Assembly: GCA_031428695.1 (NCBI GenBank)
Contig: JANOYE010000006.1
Span: 1-64,000, forward strand
Reading direction: 5' to 3'
Length of the DNA stretch: 64,000 bases
DNA from: JANYCG01 sp031428695
Lineage (GTDB): Bacteria > Pseudomonadota > Gammaproteobacteria > Burkholderiales > Burkholderiaceae_C
Position numbers and translations under genes: made by a program. Shown here piece after piece: positions 6,967 to 15,138 of this stretch. Every line of letters begins with the position of its first letter. Position 1 is the stretch's first letter. The notes under the pieces are model-generated. The model made no database searches and was not told the origin of the DNA. It saw only the letters and a program-made list of their open reading frames with translations.

Positions 6967-7745
6967 CCCTTGCGGCTACACCGGCGCCCGAAATCAGTTT
7001 GCACGGCCGCAAGGTGCTGGTGACGGGCGGCGCGCGCGGCCTGGGTGAGTCGTTCACCCGAGCGCTCGTTGCGGCAGGCGCGCAGGTGTGTATCGGCGAC
7101 GTGCTGCACGAGCGTGGCCAAGCGTTGGCGAAGGAGCTCAGCCACCTGGCTGCTGGCAGCGCGCATTACGTGCCGATGGACTTGCGCGATCCCGCAGCGA
7201 TTGAGGCGGGCGTCGCGGCGGCAGCCCTTGCGCTTGGCGGCCTGGATGGGCTGGTGAACAACGCCGCCATCACCAATTCGGGCGGCAAGAATTTCGACGA
7301 GATCAGCCTGGACACCTGGAACCAGGTGATGGAAGTCAATGTGCGCGGCACCTGGCTGGTTACCCAGGCGGCCAAGCCCTTTTTGGTGGACAGCGGCAGC
7401 GGACGCATTGTGAACATCGCCTCTGACACGGCCTTGTGGGGCGCGCCGAAGTTGTTGGCTTATGTGGCCAGCAAAGGCGCTGTCATCGCCATGACGCGCA
7501 GCCTGGCGCGCGAGCTGGGCGCGTTTGGCATCACCGTCAACGCCATCGCGCCGGGCCTCACAGAAGTCGAAGCCACGCAGTATGTGCCGCAAGCACGCCA
7601 TGACGACTACCGCAATGGCCGCGCCATCCAGCGTGCACAAGTGCCCGCCGACGTGAACGCCGCCATGCTGTTTTTGCTGACCCGCGCCAGCGGTTTTGTC
7701 ACCGGACAAGTCTTGCCTGTGAATGGCGGCTTTGTCATGAATTGA
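6963..7745 (+). CDS. SDR-family NAD(P)-dependent oxidoreductase
   Basis: A 260-residue classical short-chain dehydrogenase. It has TGGARGLG for cofactor binding, NNAAITNSGG, the catalytic Ser in VNIASDTALWG and Tyr-x3-Lys in YVASKGAV, and it ends with SGFVTGQVLPVNGGFVMN. In a dioxygenase operon a cis-dihydrodiol dehydrogenase role is natural, but oxidation of another alcohol cannot be excluded. The start at ATG 6963 overlaps the ferredoxin stop (ATGA). Confidence 0.88.
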   Translation: MTLAATPAPEISLHGRKVLVTGGARGLGESFTRALVAAGAQVCIGDVLHERGQALAKELSHLAAGSAHYVPMDLRDPAAIEAGVAAAALALGGLDGLVNNAAITNSGGKNFDEISLDTWNQVMEVNVRGTWLVTQAAKPFLVDSGSGRIVNIASDTALWGAPKLLAYVASKGAVIAMTRSLARELGAFGITVNAIAPGLTEVEATQYVPQARHDDYRNGRAIQRAQVPADVNAAMLFLLTRASGFVTGQVLPVNGGFVMN

Positions 7746-7756
7746 AAGGACTTGCA

Positions 7757-8398
7757 ATGAGTGCAAATACCCAAACTGCCGCCAATGAACCCATGTTCAA
7801 CGCACGTGGCCTGCAAGACGCACGCATTCCCCCCGAGGCGGATATCCAGAAAAGCCTGATGCAACCGGCCGATGAAACTTTTGCGCAATGGATGGACAGC
7901 CGCGTCGCCCGTTTTGCCACCCGCCGTTACGACTGGGACGCCTTGAAGTTCCAGGCCGACTACGACCCCAAATACCGCCGCGCCCAAATGCGTTACATGG
8001 GCACCGGCGGCACTGGCGTGGCCACAGATGCCAACACCATTGCCGCCGCGCACTTCACTTTTTCCACCATGGTCATCCCGGCGGGGCACGAAGGCCCCTC
8101 GCACATTCATTACGACGTGGAGGAGGTCTTCTTCATGTTGCGCGGCACCATGAAAGTCATCTGCGAAAAAGACGGCCAGCGCTGGGAGTCGGTGCTGAAA
8201 GAGCGAGATTTCATTTCCGTGCCGCCCGGTGTCTACCGCCAAGAGATCAACCTCGGCGATGAAGACGCGTTGATGTGTGTGATGCTGGGCTCGCCCCAGC
8301 CCATCACGCCGGTGTACCCGCCTGACAGCCCGCTCGCCAAAATCAAACGTGAGCTGATCAAACGTGAGCTGATCCAACGCGAGCTGCTGAAACGGTGA
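7757..8398 (+). CDS. cupin-domain protein with a repeated C-terminal tail
   Basis: A 213-residue protein. The single cupin barrel spans roughly residues 90-170: STMVIPAGHEGPSHIHYDVEEVFFMLRGTMKV is motif 1, with metal-binding His, His and Glu, and ISVPPGVYRQEIN is motif 2. The tail, KRELIKRELIQRELLKR, comes from three imperfect 15-bp DNA repeats (about 8343-8395) and is predicted helical and charged. GAAAGGA precedes ATG 7757. Operon cupins of this size can be dioxygenases, isomerases or sensors; the substrate is not known. Confidence 0.8.
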   Translation: MSANTQTAANEPMFNARGLQDARIPPEADIQKSLMQPADETFAQWMDSRVARFATRRYDWDALKFQADYDPKYRRAQMRYMGTGGTGVATDANTIAAAHFTFSTMVIPAGHEGPSHIHYDVEEVFFMLRGTMKVICEKDGQRWESVLKERDFISVPPGVYRQEINLGDEDALMCVMLGSPQPITPVYPPDSPLAKIKRELIKRELIQRELLKR

Positions 8399-8404
8399 CC
8401 TGCA

Positions 8405-9307
8405 ATGGCGCTTGAAACACGCGGCCCGCCTGCCCTTCCTGACCCGCCCGATCTGTCGGCTTTGTTGCGGCGGTTTCCCGCCCGAACGGCGCCCGTGGGC
8501 GGCGGGCAAATGCAGTTTCGCCAGGCGGGCAACACGGCGATTGCGCCCACCCACGTGTTGCTGCACGGCATTGGCTCGGGCTCGGCCAGTTGGGTGCATC
8601 AATTGCACGCGGCTGAACATTCCAAAACACACCACGTGCTGGCCTGGGATGCGCCGGGGTATGGCCACAGCAGCGCTCTGCCCGAGGCCGAGCCGCATGC
8701 CAGCGCTTACGCCGCCCGCCTCTGGCAGTGGCTGGACGCGATGGACGCGATGGGCGCCAAGGGCGGCACTGAACCCCTAACACTGGTCGGCCATTCCCTG
8801 GGTTGCCTGATCGCGGCCCGGGCGGCTGTGCTCGCGGCCAAGCGGATCCAACAACTTGTGCTGCTGGCCCCGGCGCAGGGCTACGCCCGTGCGAGTGAAG
8901 AAGAGCGGCGCAAAAAGCTGCAAAACCGGTTGGACAGCCTGGCCACGCTCGGCCCGCAAGGCATGGCGCAACAACGCGGCAGCGCCATGTTGTCGGCGCA
9001 CGCCAGCAGTGCGCAAATCAGTTTTGTGCAAGCAGTGATGGCCCAGATCAATCCTGAGGGCTACCGCCAGGCCGCGCACTTGCTCGCACAGGGCGATTTG
9101 CTCACTGACCTGGCCGGGTTGGCGTGCCCGGTGCAGGTGGCCTCGGGCAGCGCTGATGGCATCACGCCCATGGCGGGTTGCCAGGCGGCGGCAAACAGCA
9201 TCAATGCGCCCTTCACCTCGCTTGGCGAAGTGGGGCACGTTTGCGCGCTGGAAGCGCCAGCGGCAGTGTCGCAACTCATCGGATTGCCTGCCAGGAGCAT
9301 TCAGTGA
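8405..9307 (+). CDS. alpha/beta hydrolase
   Basis: A 300-residue alpha/beta-hydrolase. The oxyanion region HVLLHGIGSGSASW, the DAPGYGHS strand-turn, the nucleophile elbow LVGHSLGCL and a late ASGSADGITP (acid) and VGHVCALEAP (His) complete the triad. It resembles meta-cleavage-product hydrolases and esterases. With an oxygenase and an extradiol-type VOC protein in the operon, cleavage of a ring-fission product is a reasonable inference. Its stop overlaps the next start by 4 bp. Confidence 0.82.
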   Translation: MALETRGPPALPDPPDLSALLRRFPARTAPVGGGQMQFRQAGNTAIAPTHVLLHGIGSGSASWVHQLHAAEHSKTHHVLAWDAPGYGHSSALPEAEPHASAYAARLWQWLDAMDAMGAKGGTEPLTLVGHSLGCLIAARAAVLAAKRIQQLVLLAPAQGYARASEEERRKKLQNRLDSLATLGPQGMAQQRGSAMLSAHASSAQISFVQAVMAQINPEGYRQAAHLLAQGDLLTDLAGLACPVQVASGSADGITPMAGCQAAANSINAPFTSLGEVGHVCALEAPAAVSQLIGLPARSIQ

Positions 9308-10173
9308 AAGACGCAGCGCTTGAGCGTTACACCGTGCCCGGCTTGCAACGCGGCCTGCAACTGCTGGCGGAGTTTCGCAAAGACACGCCCGCGCTGACCG
9401 GCGCTGAATTGGCGCGGCGTCTGGGCCTGCCGCGCGCCTCCGTGTTTCGTCTGTTGCAGACGCTGGAGCTGATGGGTTTTGTGGAGCGCGCAGGCGACAG
9501 CAACCACTACCGGCTGGGCATCGCCGTGTTGCGCCTCGGTTTTGAGTTCCTCGCCTCGATGGATCTCACCGAACGCGGCAAGCCGGTGCTCGACGCGCTC
9601 AGCCATATGTGTGGTTTGTCAGCCCATCTGGTGGTGCGGGATGGCACCGAGGTGGTGTTTGTCGCCAAGTCGATAGGGCAGTCCTCCTTGCAAAGCAGTG
9701 TGCAGGTGGGCACGCGCCTGCCCGCGCATGCCACCGCGCTCGGCCGGGTGTTGCTCGGCGGCCTGTCACTGGAGGCGCTGCAACGCCTGTATGCTGGCAC
9801 GCCGCTTGACGCCTTCACGGCGCAAACGCCGACGACGCTGCCCGCGCTCAAACGCCTGATTGACGACGATTCGCAGCAGGGGTTCGCCGTGAGCCAGGGG
9901 GCGTTTGAGTCGGGCATTTCGACCATTGCGGCGCCGGTATACGACGAACACCTGGCCATTGCCGCCGCCTTGAGCGTGACGATCCCCGCCAGCCGCATTG
10001 ACCCAGACCGGCTCGGCCCGCTGGTTCTGCAAGTGCGGCAAGCGGCGCTCACGCTGTCGCGCCGCATTGGCAAAGAGGATTCATTCGGCGCACAAATCAG
10101 CTCAGGAGTTGGCGCCAGGCCCCGCACAGAAGTCAATCCTTCTAAAACCAGATCACTTGAAAAAGCCACATGA
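9304..10173 (+). CDS. IclR-family transcriptional regulator
   Basis: A 289-residue regulator. The N-terminal winged HTH (LQRGLQLLAEF, LTGAELARRLGLPRASVFRLL, GFVERAG) is followed by the IclR effector domain with LPAHATALGRVLLGGL and a Cys-free ligand pocket. The tail after about residue 260 is longer than usual and not conserved. I start at GTG 9304, which overlaps the hydrolase stop. A palindrome at 6577-6592 in the operon leader is a candidate site, so autoregulation and control of the whole cluster are likely. Confidence 0.9.
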   Translation: MKDAALERYTVPGLQRGLQLLAEFRKDTPALTGAELARRLGLPRASVFRLLQTLELMGFVERAGDSNHYRLGIAVLRLGFEFLASMDLTERGKPVLDALSHMCGLSAHLVVRDGTEVVFVAKSIGQSSLQSSVQVGTRLPAHATALGRVLLGGLSLEALQRLYAGTPLDAFTAQTPTTLPALKRLIDDDSQQGFAVSQGAFESGISTIAAPVYDEHLAIAAALSVTIPASRIDPDRLGPLVLQVRQAALTLSRRIGKEDSFGAQISSGVGARPRTEVNPSKTRSLEKAT

Positions 10174-11888
10174 AACACGCTGAAACTTACCCGGCTACCC
10201 AGCCTGCGGCCGCGGCTTCGCCCAGACAACGTGTCACCGTGGGGGAGTTGGTGGTGCGTTTCCTCGAACAGTGCGGCGTGCGCGCCGCTTTTGGCGTGAT
10301 CTCCATCCACAACATGCCGATGCTGGACGCCTTCAACCGGCGCCAAGCCGAGCCGCATGGCATCCGTTTTGTGCCGGCGCGCGGCGAGGCCGGCGCCTGC
10401 AACATGGCCGACGCCTACGCCCGCGTCACTGGCGGCCTGGGTGTGTGTGTCACCAGCACCGGCACCGGGGCCGGCAACGCGGCAGGGGCCTTGGTGGAAG
10501 CCATCACGGCAGGCACGCCGATGTTGCACCTCACGGGGCAAATTGAATCGGAATTCATCGACCGCGACTTGGGCTTCATCCACGAAGCCCCGGCGCAACT
10601 GGCCATGCTGCAAGCGGTGGGCAAGGCCGCATTTCGCATTCGCAACGCCGCCAGCGCGCTGGCTACCTTGCACGAAGCGGTGCGCATCGCCCATGCAGCG
10701 CCCTGCGGCCCGGTGAGCATTGAAATCCCGATTGACGTGCAAGCCTGCCTGATGGCGTTGCCGGATGACCTCGCAAGCGCCGTCACGGTGCATTTGCAGC
10801 CTGCATCTTTCGACATCGACGAATTGGCGAGCCGTTTGCGCCACGCCAAACGCCCGCTCTTGTGGCTGGGCGGCGGCGCCCGCAACGCGCGCGCGGCGGT
10901 CGAGCGTTTCATCGCCATGGGCTGGGGCGTGGTCACTTCGGTGCAAGGGCGCGGCATCATTGCCGAAGGCCACCCAGCCAGCCTGGGCTCTTACAACCTG
11001 CAAAAGGCGTCCGAAGAGCTGTACCAGCGCTGCGACGCGATGCTGGTGGTCGGCTCGCGTTTGCGCAGCAACGAGACGCTGCGTTACAAACTCAAGCTGC
11101 CCCAGCCGCTGTACCGCATTGACGCCAACGCGCTGGCACAGGGCCGCGCCTATGAGAGTGATTATTTTGTGCAGGGCGACGCCGCGCAGACGCTGAACGC
11201 CACGGCCGAGCGGCTCGCAGGCACCATGGCGGTGGATGCCGACTGGCAGCAAAAAGTGCAGGCCGCACGCACCACTGCCGCGGCGCAGGTAGACGCCTCC
11301 TTGGGCCCGTACCTGGCACTCAAAACCGAGGTGCAGGCGCAGGCGGGCGCGTCGATCTGGTGGGTGCGTGACATCACGCTGTCCAACAGCATGTGGGGCA
11401 ACCGCGCGCCGCTGTTGGACCACCCGCGCGCAGGCGTGCATGCGCTGGGCGGCGGCATCGGGCAAGGACTGGCGATGGCGATTGGCGTGGCGGTGGCCAA
11501 CCAAACGCACGGCCTGGGCCGCAAAACCATCGCGCTGATTGGCGACGGCGGCCTGATGCTCAATGTGGGCGAGCTGGCCGCTGCAGCGCAGGAGCAGGCC
11601 GACATTTTGATATTGGTCATGAACGACGGCGGTTACGGCGTCATCAAAAACATCCAGGACGACATTTACGGCAGCCGCCACGCTTATGTGGAGTTGCTCA
11701 CGCCTGATTTTTCGCAGCTTTGCGCCTCGATGGGTGTGGCACATATGAAGTTGTCTGCCGCTGGCCAGACGCGCCACGTGTTGGCGCAGGCGATGCAACT
11801 CAAGGGCCCGGTGATGTTGGAGGTGGACATGAAATCCTACGGCCAGTTTGCCGCCAAGTTCGCCGGGCCGATTCTCAAAAAAGACTGA
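10170..11888 (+). CDS. thiamine diphosphate-dependent enzyme, acetolactate synthase/benzoylformate decarboxylase type
   Basis: A 572-residue three-domain ThDP enzyme. The N-terminal Pyr domain has the activating Glu in FVPARGEAGACNMADAYAR. The central domain is Rossmann-like, and the C-terminal PP domain has GDGGLMLNVGELAAAAQ...LVMNDGGYG, the metal and diphosphate binding motif. It belongs to the broad IlvB-like group, which includes decarboxylases and lyases. A 2-oxoacid is the probable substrate. It overlaps the iclR stop by 4 bp and lies just before aspartate dehydrogenase, so a keto-acid/amino-acid step may be part of the pathway. Confidence 0.85.
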   Translation: MKHAETYPATQPAAAASPRQRVTVGELVVRFLEQCGVRAAFGVISIHNMPMLDAFNRRQAEPHGIRFVPARGEAGACNMADAYARVTGGLGVCVTSTGTGAGNAAGALVEAITAGTPMLHLTGQIESEFIDRDLGFIHEAPAQLAMLQAVGKAAFRIRNAASALATLHEAVRIAHAAPCGPVSIEIPIDVQACLMALPDDLASAVTVHLQPASFDIDELASRLRHAKRPLLWLGGGARNARAAVERFIAMGWGVVTSVQGRGIIAEGHPASLGSYNLQKASEELYQRCDAMLVVGSRLRSNETLRYKLKLPQPLYRIDANALAQGRAYESDYFVQGDAAQTLNATAERLAGTMAVDADWQQKVQAARTTAAAQVDASLGPYLALKTEVQAQAGASIWWVRDITLSNSMWGNRAPLLDHPRAGVHALGGGIGQGLAMAIGVAVANQTHGLGRKTIALIGDGGLMLNVGELAAAAQEQADILILVMNDGGYGVIKNIQDDIYGSRHAYVELLTPDFSQLCASMGVAHMKLSAAGQTRHVLAQAMQLKGPVMLEVDMKSYGQFAAKFAGPILKKD

Positions 11889-11892
11889 CGCG

Positions 11893-12753
11893 ATGCTGCA
11901 GGTCACGCTCATCGGTTACGGCGCCATCGGCCAGGCGTTGGTGGCGCGCTTGGCGGGGAGTTCGGGCAACGCGGCCATTGGCGTCACCCACGTGGTGGTG
12001 CGCGAAGGGCGGGTTGAAGCGACGCAGGCCGCGCTTGACCTTGCCGCCGGGGCCGCCATCCGCGCCGTGTCCCAAGTGCCGCCCGAAGCCTCCCTCGTGC
12101 TCGAATGCGCGGGCCACGGGGCGCTGCTGGCCCACGTCATGCCGGCGCTCGCGCATGGCGTGCCCTGCGCCGTGTTGTCGGTCGGTGCTTTGTCTGAACC
12201 CGGCCTGCCCGAACAACTAGAAGACGCCGCGCGGCGGGGCCGCACCCAGGTGCATTTGCTAAGCGGCGCCATCGGTGGCATTGACGCGCTGGCCGCCGCG
12301 CGTTTGGGCGGCCTCACAGAGGTGACTTACACAGGCCGCAAGCCGCCGGGCGCGTGGGCGCCTTCAAATGACCAAAAATTCAAACCAGAAAGCCCTCTAA
12401 GTCACGAAAAATATGCGCAGGCAGCTATAAAAACAGAAGCGACTGTGGCGACGGCGGAAGTGATCATTCTCGAATCTTCAGCCCGAGAAGCGGCGCGCCT
12501 GTACCCCAAAAACGCCAACGTCGCCGCCACCGTGGCGCTGGCCGGCTTGGGGCTGGACGCCACCCGCGTGCGCCTGATCGCCGACCCGGCTGTCACAGAG
12601 AACGTGCATGAAATCCACGCCAAAGGCGCGTTTGGCGAATTCACGATGGTGATGCGCGGCAAGCCGCTGGCCGACAACCCCAAGACCTCGGCGCTCACGG
12701 TGTTGTCTGCCCTGCGTTTTCTAAACAACCGGGCTGCGGCCCTGACTCTGTGA
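11893..12753 (+). CDS. nadX: L-aspartate dehydrogenase-like protein containing a repeat-derived segment
   Basis: A 286-residue protein of the NadX family (NAD(P)-dependent amination/deamination of aspartate/oxaloacetate). It has an N-terminal Rossmann motif (VTLIGYGAIGQALVARL) and the C-terminal domain with the conserved LLSGAIGGIDAL, YTGRKPPGAW, PKNANVAATVALAGLG and the catalytic-His region ENVHEIHAKGAFGEF. Between PPGAW and the PKNANV block is a segment (about residues 165-190) encoded by an AT-richer family A repeat at 12396-12446, so the surface loop there is expanded. Start ATG 11893 lies four bases after the ThDP gene stop. In this operon it is probably catabolic and not for NAD synthesis. 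Confidence 0.85.
   Translation: MLQVTLIGYGAIGQALVARLAGSSGNAAIGVTHVVVREGRVEATQAALDLAAGAAIRAVSQVPPEASLVLECAGHGALLAHVMPALAHGVPCAVLSVGALSEPGLPEQLEDAARRGRTQVHLLSGAIGGIDALAAARLGGLTEVTYTGRKPPGAWAPSNDQKFKPESPLSHEKYAQAAIKTEATVATAEVIILESSAREAARLYPKNANVAATVALAGLGLDATRVRLIADPAVTENVHEIHAKGAFGEFTMVMRGKPLADNPKTSALTVLSALRFLNNRAAALTL
12396..12446. repeat. family A palindromic repeat inside the nadX-like gene
   Basis: AAGTCACG at 12399-12406 and GCTATAAAAACAGAAGC at 12424-12440 match the intergenic copies. The repeat is read in frame as SHEKYAQAAIKTEA, the same frame as the copies in the Bug protein and the HpaG-like gene. Confidence 0.6.
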
Positions 12754-12759
12754 GTGCTT

Positions 12760-13809
12760 ATGACCGACCGCGCGATTTCTGACAGCGACGCCTCTGACCG
12801 CGACGCCATTGAAACCAATGCCATTGAAGGCATTGCGTCCATCACCTACAGCAGCGACGGCACGCAGAAAAATTGGGACGATACGCGCCGCTTCTTCGCC
12901 GATTGGGGTTTGGCAAAGCTGGTCGATGACGCGACCCAACAGGTTTGGGAAACACAAAACGGCGCGCAAGTCATCGTGAAAAAACCCGGCGACGCCAGCC
13001 TTGGGCCCGCCATGGAAACCGGGCCAACCCTGCGCGAAGTGGTTTGGGGCGTGAATAATTATAAAACTCTAGAGTCATTAGAATCTTCGATATCTAAGTC
13101 ACGAATTAATTGCGAAATACGCTATCAAACTAATGACATTAAAATGATTAAAAGCATTTTAATATCTGATCCACACGGGTTATCCATTCGTTTCGAGCTG
13201 AGCCAAAAACGCCCGCTCAGCGTCCAAGGCGCGCCCACCAACCCCTACGGCAACCCGCAACGCATCGACGCGCCCTCGCCGGTGTACGAGCGCGCCACAC
13301 CCGTGGAAATCGGCCACGTCGTGTTGTTCAGCGACTGCCTGGCCGAGGCCGAGGCCTTCTACCAAGCCCTGGGGTTCACCACCTCAGACCGGTACCCCGG
13401 CCGCGGCGTCTTCATGCGCTGCTCGCTCGAAGGCGGCCACCACGACCTGTTCCTTCTGCAAGTGCCGGGCAAAGCCAAAGGGCTTAACCACGTCGCCTTC
13501 ACGGTGCGCGACATCCACGAAGTGTTTGGCGGCGGCCTGCACATGAGCCGCTGCGGCTGGAAGACCCAGCTCGGCCCTGGCCGCCACCCCATCTCCTCGG
13601 CCTATTTCTGGTATTTTGAGAACCCCTGCGGCGGCTTGATTGAATACAACGCCGACGAAGACCACCTCACTGAAAAGTGGCAGCCGCGCGAGTTCCAGCC
13701 CGGCCCGACGGTGTTTGCCGAATGGGCGGTGGATGGCGGCCTTGACGGCCACACCCGCCGCCAGCCGCAGGTGCAGGCTTCGGGCGCGTTCTTGACGGAG
13801 AAAAGATGA
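12760..13809 (+). CDS. VOC-family (extradiol dioxygenase-like) protein with an AT-rich internal segment
   Basis: A 349-residue protein with two vicinal-oxygen-chelate modules. The C-terminal module has the metal ligands in VEIGHVVLFSD, LNHVAFTVRD and GGLIEYNADED, as in type I extradiol dioxygenases. YFWYFENPCGG and the DLFLLQVPG strand fit. The N-terminal module is degraded and contains a patch at 13050-13190 with a family A repeat, translated as an odd Ile/Asn/Ser-rich stretch. ATG 12760 is preferred to GTG 12754. A ring-cleavage role in the operon is inferred. Confidence 0.8.
   Translation: MTDRAISDSDASDRDAIETNAIEGIASITYSSDGTQKNWDDTRRFFADWGLAKLVDDATQQVWETQNGAQVIVKKPGDASLGPAMETGPTLREVVWGVNNYKTLESLESSISKSRINCEIRYQTNDIKMIKSILISDPHGLSIRFELSQKRPLSVQGAPTNPYGNPQRIDAPSPVYERATPVEIGHVVLFSDCLAEAEAFYQALGFTTSDRYPGRGVFMRCSLEGGHHDLFLLQVPGKAKGLNHVAFTVRDIHEVFGGGLHMSRCGWKTQLGPGRHPISSAYFWYFENPCGGLIEYNADEDHLTEKWQPREFQPGPTVFAEWAVDGGLDGHTRRQPQVQASGAFLTEKR
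13090..13140. repeat. family A-like repeat inside the VOC gene
   Basis: AAGTCACG (13096-13103) and GCTATCAAACTAATGAC (13121-13137) are present in an unusually AT-rich patch. The reading frame through it differs from that in the other coding copies. Confidence 0.5.
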
Positions 13810-14849
13810 CGAAATTTATGAAAAATAGCCTGCTAAGTCCCGAATACCGTGCGTTGGCAGCTTTCTTTTTGATAGCTACTATGGTGACTCTGGCACCGCT
13901 TGTTAACGCCCAAAACACGGCCCAAAACACGGCCCAAAACGCCGCCCCAGCCCTGGGCAGCGACAGTTTCAAAATCGTCGCGCCGTTCCCGCCCGGTGGC
14001 CCCATCGACACCTTGGCGCGTATGCTCGCCACCGGCCTGGCCGAGCGTTACAAACAAACTGCCGTGGTTGAAAACCTGCCCGGCGCGGCGGGCAACATCG
14101 GCATGGACAAGGTCAAAAAGGCCAAGCCCGATGGCCACACGCTGCTGGTCATACCCGCTGGCAATTTGACGATCAACCCGACGCTGATGGCCAACTTCCC
14201 GTTCAACATCGAACGCGACTTCACACCCGTGACGATGCTCGCCACCGCGCCCAACGTGCTGGTGGCCCACCCTGGCCTGGGCGTCAAAACCGCCAAGGAG
14301 TTGATCGCGCTGGCGAAGGCCAAACCCGGCACCTTGGCGTTTGCCTCGCCTGGCGTGGGCAGCGGCTTGCACCTGGCCGGTGAGTTGTTCAACAGCCAAG
14401 CTGGCGTCGATTTGCTGCACGTGCCGTACAAAGGCACCGGGCCTGCGCTTACCGATGTGTTGGGCGGCACCGTACCCTTGATGTTCTCCAATTTGCCAGC
14501 GGTGATGGGTCACATCAAAAGCGGCAAACTGGTGGCGATTGGGCTCACGGATGCGAACCGCAGCCCTTCCGCGCCGGAGATTCCGACGCTCGCCGAACAA
14601 GGCGTGAATGGCGTGGTCGTCACCTCGTGGTACAGCGTGTTGATGCCGGGCGGCGCGGCACCCGCCGTGGCCGAGCAACTGGCCAAAGACGCCGCCGAGA
14701 TTCTGGGCAAGCCGGCGATTCGCGCCCAGCTCAACGCGCAGTCCTTAACCGGCGTGGTGATGGCCCCCGCCGCGTTTGCCGCGCACATGAAGGCGGAAAC
14801 CACGCAGTGGGCGAAGATCATCAAAGCCAAAAACATCGCCGCCGAGTAA
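13806..14849 (+). CDS. Bug/TctC-family periplasmic solute-binding protein
   Basis: A 347-residue tripartite tricarboxylate transporter receptor. The signal peptide (about residues 1-36, ending LAPLVNAQ) is unusual because its N-region and core are encoded by a degenerate family A repeat (13834-13880). After it comes a 12-bp tandem repeat giving QNTAQNTAQNAA. The mature part shows the Bug pattern: IVAPFPPGGPIDTLARML, VVENLPGAAGNIGMDKV, PDGHTLL, and LLHVPYKGTGPALTDVLGG. Bug proteins bind carboxylates for uptake or signalling; no TctA/TctB membrane subunits are nearby. The start overlaps the VOC stop by 4 bp. Confidence 0.9.
   Translation: MTKFMKNSLLSPEYRALAAFFLIATMVTLAPLVNAQNTAQNTAQNAAPALGSDSFKIVAPFPPGGPIDTLARMLATGLAERYKQTAVVENLPGAAGNIGMDKVKKAKPDGHTLLVIPAGNLTINPTLMANFPFNIERDFTPVTMLATAPNVLVAHPGLGVKTAKELIALAKAKPGTLAFASPGVGSGLHLAGELFNSQAGVDLLHVPYKGTGPALTDVLGGTVPLMFSNLPAVMGHIKSGKLVAIGLTDANRSPSAPEIPTLAEQGVNGVVVTSWYSVLMPGGAAPAVAEQLAKDAAEILGKPAIRAQLNAQSLTGVVMAPAAFAAHMKAETTQWAKIIKAKNIAAE
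13832..13882. repeat. degenerate family A repeat encoding part of a signal peptide
   Basis: AAGTCCCGAA (13835-13844), then GCAGCT...TTGATAGCTACTA (13858-13881), is one or two changes from the intergenic form. It is translated SPEYRALAAFFLIAT, in the same frame as the copies in the nadX-like gene and the HpaG-like gene. Confidence 0.5.
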
Positions 14850-14891
14850 ATCACCGAATCACCTTCGCCGAACCATGGACAGGATGACCCC

Positions 14892-15134
14892 ATGAACACC
14901 ATTTCAATCCGCGCCTTGCCCGAGCGTTATCTGAATCCCCACCAGGCCCGCAGCCGGCCGCCCACCAGTTACGAAGACCTGCTGGGCGACGCCATCGAAC
15001 GCGCCTTCGGGGCTGGGCATTGGGAGCTTGAAGCGCTCATCGCCAGTCTGAACAAATCGGGCCCGCTCGGCCCCAACGGCCAGCCCTGGACGGCTGATTC
15101 GTTCCAGGCCACCATCAAAACCTTGGGGGTGTGA
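14892..15134 (+). CDS. small recombinase-like helix-turn-helix protein
   Basis: An 80-residue protein with LNPHQARSRPPTSYEDLLGDAIERAF, then ELEALIASLNKSGPLGPNGQPWTADSFQATIKTLG. The second half looks like the HTH-like domain seen in serine-recombinase tails (new-tip, PW, T.xxF). Proteins like this are often encoded next to Rieske oxygenase genes in Burkholderiales; their role is unknown. It is followed four bases later by the oxygenase gene, so the two are surely cotranscribed. Confidence 0.65.
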   Translation: MNTISIRALPERYLNPHQARSRPPTSYEDLLGDAIERAFGAGHWELEALIASLNKSGPLGPNGQPWTADSFQATIKTLGV

Positions 15135-15138
15135 CGCA

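Noticed and set aside
9507..11912. 801-residue open frame on the minus strand across iclR and the ThDP gene
   Set aside because: The plus strand encodes two well-conserved proteins over the same region; the long minus frame is the usual shadow in GC-rich DNA and shows no family motif.
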